From Limnoglobus sp. (GTDB lineage: Bacteria; Planctomycetota; Planctomycetia; Gemmatales; Gemmataceae), in assembly GCA_025353985.1 (NCBI GenBank), contig JANXNT010001063.1, positions 1 to 5,430 on the forward strand: DNA of 5,430 nucleotides. Reading direction: 5' to 3'. Both the position numbers and the translations under genes were made by a program. The notes under the pieces were generated by a model. The model did no database searches, was not told the DNA's origin, and saw nothing but the letters and a program-made list of their open reading frames with translations. Positions 1 to 4,369 of this stretch are shown piece by piece. How positions within the stretch are numbered: position 1 is the first letter of the stretch; each line of letters begins with the position of its first letter.

Positions 1-410
1 TAAACGAGCGTCGGTTCGGTCGGCGTGCTCGGGCACATGAACGTCTTCACAGGCGTTGTGAACGCGTTAAAGTTTTCGACCGCGTAGCCATCCTTTTTGA
101 TGTCGATCAAGTTTGCCAGATTTCCTTGCTCGATGTACGGCAAAATGAACGTCAGGCAGAAGTGGTTCGGGGCACGCAGAAAGCCCGCATCGGTGTAAAG
201 CGGTGGCAACTTTTGGTTCGCGCTCTCGTAGTTGTGGAACGCCAATCCGATCTGCTTCATGTTGTTCGTGCAAGTCGAGCGGGCCGCCGCCTCACGCACC
301 TTTTGCACGGCAGGTAACAGTAGCCCGATGAGAATCGCAATGATTGCGATCACCACCAGCAGTTCGATGAGAGTGAAGGCCGAGCGAACGGCCAAACGAC
401 GCGGAAACAT
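1..410 (-). CDS. DUF1559 prepilin-like protein, N-terminal part (runs off the left edge)
   Basis: I see 136 complete codons from an ATG at 410-408; the frame is still open at base 1, so the C-terminal part is missing. The N-terminus has a short basic leader (RR at 4-5, R9), then a type IV pilin-like methylation motif, A11-FTLIE, and a hydrophobic helix over about residues 12-34. This continues as PAVQKVREAAARS, the hallmark start of planctomycete DUF1559 (SBP_bac_10) proteins. HNYESANQKLPP (59-70) and MCPS (125-128) match conserved family positions. Such proteins are expected to be handled by a prepilin peptidase and to sit in or outside the membrane; their molecular job is unknown. An AGGAG (complement of 417-421) lies 6 bases before the ATG. 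The residue before the cleavage site is Ala rather than the usual Gly. It is the second gene after the lipoprotein at 447-923, 36 bases away, so co-transcription is likely. Confidence 0.93.
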   Translation of the reverse strand, partial: MFPRRLAVRSAFTLIELLVVIAIIAILIGLLLPAVQKVREAAARSTCTNNMKQIGLAFHNYESANQKLPPLYTDAGFLRAPNHFCLTFILPYIEQGNLANLIDIKKDGYAVENFNAFTTPVKTFMCPSTPTEPTLV

Positions 411-416
411 ACGCAA

Positions 417-421
417 CTCCT
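417..421 (-). promoter_or_regulatory. Ribosome binding site of the left DUF1559 gene
   Basis: The minus strand reads AGGAG, 6 bases before the ATG at 410-408. It fixes the start of the edge-truncated gene and lies in the 36-base gap after the lipoprotein gene, which suggests independent initiation within one transcript. Confidence 0.7.
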
Positions 422-446
422 GAAAATTAAGGGAAACGAAGAGAGG

Positions 447-923
447 TTACTTGTTGTTGCGGTCTTTCACGACCGGCTTCGCGGCCTGAACCGCCGTCAG
501 CGTCAATTCGAGCGGAGCCAACTCCGTGCGCTCGGCATGGACCGTTGCCTTCAAAGTGGATGCGGGAATCTTGTCGAACGCACCCCGCAGTAAGTCCGGC
601 CGAGCGCCGTTACCGTCGGGTTCCTTCGTCATGTCCGGCCACGTGACCGTCACGACATACTCACCTGGCAGCGCCCCTCTAACGCCCGGCTGCCAGACGA
701 CCTGGAACGCGCCATCGGCATCCGCCGTGGCGTAGGGCGTCGGCTCGGATATGTCCGACTTGCCCTTACGGTGCAGGAACAATAACGCTGCCGCCGCCGG
801 TTTGCCGTTCACGCTCACTTTGCCCGTTACTGGAGTGAGCTTCGGCCCATCCGGCGAGCAACCCGGCGCGATTACGAGAAACATGAGACCAACAAAACGA
901 AGCCAGCGAACCGATGCCGTCAT
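447..923 (-). CDS. Small lipoprotein with carboxypeptidase-regulatory/transthyretin-like fold
   Basis: This predicted protein has 158 residues. A signal peptide (basic residues R6 and R9, hydrophobic core about 10-19) leads to a Cys at 22 in the context IAPGC. That is an imperfect lipobox because Pro sits at -2, so lipid anchoring is likely but not certain. The mature part has the pattern of small planctomycete beta-sandwich lipoproteins: VTGKVSVNGKPA (32-43), ATADADGAF (65-73) and GALPGEYVVTVTW (83-95). These match carboxypeptidase-regulatory-like or transthyretin-like domains, which are non-enzymatic folds. A TTG at 965 would lengthen the protein by 14 residues. The ATG at 923 is preferred because an AAGGGG lies 7 bases upstream and because it puts the signal peptide at the true N-terminus. 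It is the first gene of a minus-strand unit leading into the DUF1559 gene. Function is unknown; a surface partner of the DUF1559 protein is an inference from linkage only. Confidence 0.85.
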   Translation of the reverse strand: MTASVRWLRFVGLMFLVIAPGCSPDGPKLTPVTGKVSVNGKPAAAALLFLHRKGKSDISEPTPYATADADGAFQVVWQPGVRGALPGEYVVTVTWPDMTKEPDGNGARPDLLRGAFDKIPASTLKATVHAERTELAPLELTLTAVQAAKPVVKDRNNK

Positions 924-930
924 GGGAAAA

Positions 931-936
931 CCCCTT
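931..936 (-). promoter_or_regulatory. Ribosome binding site that decides the lipoprotein start
   Basis: The minus strand reads AAGGGG with a 7-base spacer to the ATG at 923-921. This supports the ATG over the in-frame TTG at 965, which would translate straight through this site. Confidence 0.6.
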
Positions 937-1135
937 AGTCTGTATGGCGAACAAATCGGCGACAAACCTATATTAACGCTTGCGGCGTAGCGTGAAGTGA
1001 AGTGTTGGAGAGTTCGGTGTGAAGGTTTGAGAACCGCGATTTCGAACGCAAATTCGTCGTTGGTTACGAATTAAAAATTTGTGCAAAATTCTCTTGCATC
1101 GAAGAAATTGTTCGACTAAGGTGAGTGAGGAATTG

Positions 1136-1201
1136 ATGAGTGGTTCGTCATTTCCTTGTTCCTTAGTCCGATTTTCCACCTCTCTCTTCCATCTTTTGTA
1201 G
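1136..1201 (+). CDS. Possible 21-residue leader peptide (uORF) before the DUF1559 gene
   Basis: An ATG at 1136 is preceded by TGAGG (1126-1130) with a 5-base spacer, which is at least as good a ribosome site as those of the main genes. The frame runs 21 codons, encoding MSGSSFPCSLVRFSTSLFHLL, to a TAG at 1199-1201. That TAG is the first half of the TAGGGG that serves as ribosome site for the DUF1559 ATG at 1210. This arrangement is typical of translational coupling or leader-peptide control. The peptide is rich in Ser, Phe and Leu, is not in frame with the DUF1559 gene, and matches nothing I recognise. An ORF this short can arise by chance, so the call is tentative. Confidence 0.25.
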   Translation: MSGSSFPCSLVRFSTSLFHLL

Positions 1202-1204
1202 GGG
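1199..1204 (+). promoter_or_regulatory. Ribosome binding site of the plus-strand DUF1559 gene
   Basis: TAGGGG lies 5 bases before the ATG at 1210. It supports this ATG over the in-frame TTG at 1156, which would add 18 residues ahead of the basic prepilin leader. It overlaps the stop codon of the possible leader ORF. Confidence 0.6.
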
Positions 1205-1209
1205 TCGAC

Positions 1210-2238
1210 ATGTATCATTTTCGTCGTCGAGGGTTTACCCTCATCGAGCTGTTGGTGGTCATTGCCATCATCGCGATTCTGATCGGCTTGCTGTTGCCAG
1301 CGGTACAAAAAGTACGCGAGGCGGCCGCACGCAGTAAATGTTCGAACAATCTGAAGCAACTCGCTCTGGCGGTTCACAACTACGAATCTGCCCAGCAGAA
1401 ACTCCCACCTGCGGGCGTGGGCTACGGCTTCGCGTCCAGCACACCCACGGGCACTGGCGATGCGGTCATCCTCAATATGTCAGGGATGGTGCTGTTGCTG
1501 CCGTACTTCGAGCAAGGTGCGCTGTTCGCGCAACTCGATGTGAAGCAGTCGTTCAGCGACGTTCGCACCGACAACGGTGGTGGGGTACGAAACCAGAAGG
1601 GCGTGCTGACATCGCCACTGCCGAACCTGAATACGAGCAAGATGAACCTCGAAATCTCAACCTTCCGTTGCCCATCGGACAACGGCGACCCCCGCAAAGT
1701 GGGTCAGGCGAGCAACAACCGTTACGGACCAACCGGTGCGGAAATCGGCAACAAAACGAACTACGACTTCATCGTCGATGCCAACAACGACTTCAGTACT
1801 GCCAACTACTGGAAGAATGCTTCGATTCAAACCCGCCGGATGTTTGGTGAAAACAGCGATTTGAAAATGTCGCAAGTCAGCGACGGGCTCAGCAATACGC
1901 TCATGCTCGGCGAAACGACGCAAACGGTTTACAACGGTACCTCACCTGCGTGGGGCTACCGTGCATGGGTACTCGTTGGCGTCGATCCGACGAAAGGTAC
2001 CGGCGTCAACGACTTCACTTTCTGTGCATCGTGGACGGGCTTTCCCGCCCCTGGCTGTATCCCGGTCATCAACGGTCGCCTCGGCGATTGGGGCCGCGCC
2101 GGTAGCCTGCACACCGGTGGTGCCCAGTTCGCAATGGGCGACGCCTCGATTCGCTTCGTCAAACAAACCGTTGCCGCCTCTACGCTCGTTGCTTACGTCA
2201 CGTACGCGGGTGGCGAAGTGAACGCCAATACCGATTAA
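1210..2238 (+). CDS. DUF1559 prepilin-like protein with H-X9-D C-terminal motif
   Basis: This complete protein has 342 residues, a usual length for the family. A short leader with RRR (5-7) ends in G8-FTLIE, the prepilin peptidase and N-methylation motif. A hydrophobic helix runs to about residue 31 and is followed by QKVREAAARSKCSNNLKQ, the signature of planctomycete DUF1559 (SBP_bac_10). Other family landmarks are HNYESAQQKLPPAG (56-69), LPYFEQG (97-103), FRCPSD (152-157) and VSDGLSNTLMLGE (223-235). At the C-terminus, H301 is followed nine residues later by D311, matching the H-X9-DG prepilin-associated domain except that Ala replaces the Gly (HTGGAQFAMGDA). The protein is probably processed like a pseudopilin and displayed outside the inner membrane; the true role of the family is unknown. 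The ATG at 1210 is preferred over the TTG at 1156 because of TAGGGG 5 bases upstream and because the basic leader then has normal length. The lipoprotein gene follows after 34 bases, so the two are probably one operon. Confidence 0.95.
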   Translation: MYHFRRRGFTLIELLVVIAIIAILIGLLLPAVQKVREAAARSKCSNNLKQLALAVHNYESAQQKLPPAGVGYGFASSTPTGTGDAVILNMSGMVLLLPYFEQGALFAQLDVKQSFSDVRTDNGGGVRNQKGVLTSPLPNLNTSKMNLEISTFRCPSDNGDPRKVGQASNNRYGPTGAEIGNKTNYDFIVDANNDFSTANYWKNASIQTRRMFGENSDLKMSQVSDGLSNTLMLGETTQTVYNGTSPAWGYRAWVLVGVDPTKGTGVNDFTFCASWTGFPAPGCIPVINGRLGDWGRAGSLHTGGAQFAMGDASIRFVKQTVAASTLVAYVTYAGGEVNANTD

Positions 2239-2272
2239 TCTGCGGTAGAAACTCTTACTTTCGGGTGTCCAC

Positions 2273-2728
2273 ATGATCTTTCGACGTGTTCTGTGCGTGT
2301 TGGCTGCGGGCCTGTTTGCCGCAGCCGGTTGTTCGAAATCGGCCATGGTTCCCGTGACCGTCGTTGTGACCATGGATGGCGATCCTCTTGAAATGGCCAA
2401 CGTAATGCTTCAACCAGAAACGGGTTCGAAAAGCTCAAGCGGCTCGGGAACGACAGATAGCAGCGGAAAAGCAGTCATCGCCAACGGCCAGGGCGAAAAA
2501 GGCCTCGCGCCCGGTAAGTACAAAGCCGTAGTCAGTAAGTCGAATCTCAAGACGGGGCCAGGCGGCATCGTCGATCCGAGCATCACCGGTGCCGTCGATG
2601 CGTCGTCGGTCAAAGAAGAAGTCGCCAGCAAGTACAGCGATCCCCAGCAATCGACGTTAGTTTACACCGTCGATAACGGCCCGACGACAATCGAGATCAA
2701 ACTGAAATCGCAAGAAAAGAAAAAGTAA
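2273..2728 (+). CDS. Small transthyretin-like lipoprotein paired with DUF1559
   Basis: This complete protein has 151 residues. The signal peptide is RR at 4-5, a hydrophobic core at about 6-18, then AAAGC with the lipidated Cys at 20. The mature domain begins VPVTVVVTMDGDPLEMANVMLQ (split here as 26-35 and 36-47), and then has a Ser/Gly-rich stretch (52-66), a TDSSGKA turn (61-67) and GLAPGKYKAVVSKS (77-90). A closing segment, KYSDPQQSTLVYTV (120-133), precedes a final strand and a lysine-rich end. This order (dG.pl, TD..G, PGkY, kYsdp..s.L..tV) is the usual pattern of small planctomycete lipoproteins with a carboxypeptidase-regulatory or transthyretin-like fold. No catalytic residues are apparent. 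The start has only a weak GGGTG (2263-2267) 5 bases upstream, so translation may depend partly on the DUF1559 gene 34 bases before it. The gene ends just before a strong terminator. Its partner or ligand is unknown. Confidence 0.88.
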   Translation: MIFRRVLCVLAAGLFAAAGCSKSAMVPVTVVVTMDGDPLEMANVMLQPETGSKSSSGSGTTDSSGKAVIANGQGEKGLAPGKYKAVVSKSNLKTGPGGIVDPSITGAVDASSVKEEVASKYSDPQQSTLVYTVDNGPTTIEIKLKSQEKKK

Positions 2729-2745
2729 CGCGAACCCCCCTCGCG

Positions 2746-2779
2746 AAAATAGCGGCCCACTGGGCCGCTATTTTTTTTT
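2746..2779 (+). terminator. Rho-independent terminator of the plus-strand operon
   Basis: The arms AAAATAGCGGCCC (2746-2758) and GGGCCGCTATTTT (2762-2774) pair perfectly over 13 bases around a 3-base loop, and T residues run on to 2779 (nine in a row from 2771). It starts 17 bases after the lipoprotein stop codon. Read on the minus strand, the hairpin is followed by only four T residues, so termination should be much stronger for the plus strand. Confidence 0.92.
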
Positions 2780-2789
2780 CTCGTTCCCC

Positions 2790-2917
2790 GTTTAGCCGCG
2801 CCGCGCAGGCTCTGCGGAGCGAAGCGTGCGGCACGACGTGTCGGATCGCAACGCGAATTTTACGTACCTTCACGCCTACGCGCTTCGCTACGCAAAGCCT
2901 GCGCGGCGCGGCTAAAC
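2790..2917. repeat. Long imperfect inverted repeat between convergent genes
   Basis: The left arm (2790-2826) and right arm (2881-2917) are 37 bases each and match at 35 positions. The outer 22 bases (2790-2811 against 2896-2917) are perfect; the mismatches are at 2812 and 2817. The 54-base loop (2827-2880) has no ORF of note. The outer ends read GTTTAGCCGCG and CGCGGCTAAAC. It begins 10 bases after the terminator T run and ends 10 bases from the DUF1501 stop codon. With no T run on either side it is not a standard intrinsic terminator, although as RNA it would fold into a very stable stem. A REP-like or MITE-like dispersed palindrome is the main alternative. The structure is seen directly; the role is inferred. 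Confidence 0.85.
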
Positions 2918-2927
2918 AAGTTCGAAT

Positions 2928-4295
2928 TTAATACAGCTCGTCGATTCGCTTGCCGCTTGGCAAGATCGGCACAGGGCGACCGGTGGTGTTGTTGAAATTG
3001 ATCGAGGTATCGACGCCGAGGTGGTGGTAGACGGTTTCGAGCACATCTTGCGGCGACTTCGGATTAGCCTTCGGGAACGCGCCTTTCGCATCCGACGAAC
3101 CGATGACGCGGCCCCCTTTGACGCCGCCCCCGGCGATCGCCGCACTGAAGACGTTCGGGTAATGGTCGCGGCCCGCATCGTTGTTTACCTTCGGCGTGCG
3201 CCCGAATTCGCCCCACGCTAGCACCAGCGTCGAATCGAGTAACCCGCGCGATTCCAGATCTTCGATGAGCGCCGTATACGCACGATCCCAACGCGGCAAA
3301 AACCCTTGCCGCAAAGACTCAAAGCCTTTCACGTGCGTGTCCCACCAACGCAAATCCACGGTGACGAGCCGCACGCCCGCTTCGACGAGACGCCGCGCGA
3401 GTAACATGCGTTGGCTCCATGACGGACAACCGCAACGGTTCGACGCTTTCGGATCGAACGCCGGCGCGAAGCCGTAGCGTTCGCGGAGTTTTATCGGCTC
3501 CTTATCGAGATCGAACGCATCGCGCGCATCGGGCGACGTCAGCACATCCCAGGCGCGTTGTTGGAAGCGATCCATCGCGTGAAGTTGGCCGGAGTTATCC
3601 ATGTCGCGGCGAATGCGATCGAACCCCGTCAGCAGGCCGCGCCGGTCGCCGACTTGTTCGAGCGTAACGCCCGATGCGAGCGAGAAGTTCGGCAAGCGAA
3701 ACGGGCCAGGGTTGGCGGGGTCGGCTTGGGTTTCGAACGGCTTGTGCGCGACGCCGAGGTAGGCCGCACCGGTGCCGGGAACCATACGCGGAATCATCAC
3801 GTACGGCGGCAGTTTCGGGTTGGCATCGCCGAGTTGTTTCGAAACCACCGAGCCGATACTCGGGTGGATGTTTTCATCGGGCGACGAGCCGGGGTTGTAC
3901 CCCGTGAAGCAGATTTGATCGCCGGTACTATGGCCCGCATCGTGATGGTTGAGGCTGCGAATGATCGACCATTTATCCATCGACTTCGCGGACATCGGCA
4001 GTAAGTCGCCGAGCTGGATACCGGGCACGTTGGTGTCGATGGTGCCGAATTCACCGCGAATCTCGACGGGGGCATCGGGCTTCGGATCCCACATGTCGAT
4101 GTGCGACGGCCCGCCACGCATCCAGAGGATAATCACCGATGTCGGCCGCGAAGACGTCGAGGCTTTGGCTTCACTGCGAAACAGTTCCGACAGTGACAGC
4201 CCACTGGCACCGAGGATACCCGCCTTCACGAAACTACGCCGATCCGGGTGCGCGAGCGTACCGCGAAAATCCGAGCAACCGGTGGCTGACGACAT
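2928..4295 (-). CDS. DUF1501 family protein with twin-arginine signal
   Basis: This complete protein has 455 residues, a normal length for DUF1501 (PF07394). The N-terminus carries DRRSFVKAG (18-26), a twin-arginine motif, then a weakly hydrophobic stretch and AKA-S (43-46) as a likely signal peptidase site. Export folded to the periplasm is therefore expected. Family landmarks in order are LWMRGGPSHIDMWDPKP (57-73), HHDAGHSTGD (117-126), LLARRLVEAGVRLVTVD (298-314), WWDTH (317-321), WGEFGRTP (361-368), GRDHYP (375-380) and AGGGVKGG (388-395). The Asp and His residues in these motifs resemble the metal sites of the alkaline phosphatase/sulfatase superfamily, to which the family is related; no substrate is established. 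A CGC pair (Cys288, Cys290) before the LLARRLVEAG helix looks uncommon. The ATG has GGAGA (complement of 4301-4305) 5 bases upstream. In planctomycetes DUF1501 genes often follow DUF1549/DUF1553 genes, but here the upstream gene is a PQQ-like propeller, 74 bases away. Confidence 0.95.
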   Translation of the reverse strand: MSSATGCSDFRGTLAHPDRRSFVKAGILGASGLSLSELFRSEAKASTSSRPTSVIILWMRGGPSHIDMWDPKPDAPVEIRGEFGTIDTNVPGIQLGDLLPMSAKSMDKWSIIRSLNHHDAGHSTGDQICFTGYNPGSSPDENIHPSIGSVVSKQLGDANPKLPPYVMIPRMVPGTGAAYLGVAHKPFETQADPANPGPFRLPNFSLASGVTLEQVGDRRGLLTGFDRIRRDMDNSGQLHAMDRFQQRAWDVLTSPDARDAFDLDKEPIKLRERYGFAPAFDPKASNRCGCPSWSQRMLLARRLVEAGVRLVTVDLRWWDTHVKGFESLRQGFLPRWDRAYTALIEDLESRGLLDSTLVLAWGEFGRTPKVNNDAGRDHYPNVFSAAIAGGGVKGGRVIGSSDAKGAFPKANPKSPQDVLETVYHHLGVDTSINFNNTTGRPVPILPSGKRIDELY

Positions 4296-4331
4296 GGCAT
4301 TCTCCGCAAGGCGGGCAGTAAGCAGAGCAGC

Positions 4332-4361
4332 ATACTACCCGATCGCAGATGCAGAATGCAA
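4332..4361 (-). promoter_or_regulatory. Possible internal promoter for the DUF1501 gene
   Basis: On the minus strand TTGCAT (complement of 4356-4361), an 18-base gap and TAGTAT (complement of 4332-4337) resemble -35 and -10 boxes, with 3 of 6 and 4 of 6 matches to the sigma-70 consensus. It lies in the 74-base gap between the propeller stop and the DUF1501 start and would give a leader of roughly 30 bases. I see no terminator in this gap, so read-through from the propeller gene is also expected. Confidence 0.25.
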
Positions 4362-4369
4362 GAAAAAAC

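Larger units (their letters stand above)
924..1209. promoter_or_regulatory. Divergent intergenic region with promoters for both prepilin/lipoprotein units
   Basis: These 286 bases hold no long credible gene and separate two divergent units, so both promoters should lie here. For the minus strand, TAATAT (complement of 970-975) is a possible -10 box about 47 bases before the ATG. Its -35 position would fall on ACTTCA (993-998), inside a short GTGAA tandem at 992-1004. For the plus strand, TTGGTT (1060-1065), an 18-base gap and CAAAAT (1084-1089) form a weak candidate, lying in the most AT-rich stretch (about 1068-1091). That stretch has GAATT and AATTC at its ends and TTTG-TG-CAAA near its centre, so it could be an operator. 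All box assignments are by eye against the sigma-70 consensus and are weak. The region also contains the possible leader ORF at 1136-1201. Confidence 0.45.

Noticed and set aside
924..965. TTG start giving 14 extra residues to the minus-strand lipoprotein
   Set aside because: It would place the signal peptide internally and read through a good AAGGGG ribosome site that serves the ATG at 923.
1338..1850. 170-codon plus-strand open frame overlapping the DUF1559 gene
   Set aside because: It lies inside the DUF1559 gene in another frame; its Arg/Gln-rich translation has no domain, while the main frame has clear family motifs throughout.
1942..2400. 152-codon minus-strand open frame across the DUF1559/lipoprotein junction
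   Set aside because: It is antisense to two well-supported genes, has no ribosome site that stands out, and its composition fits a shadow frame.
2790..2917. Insertion sequence or CRISPR-like array at the long inverted repeat
   Set aside because: There is no transposase ORF in the 54-base loop, no flanking target duplication that I can see, and only one pair of arms rather than regularly spaced repeats.
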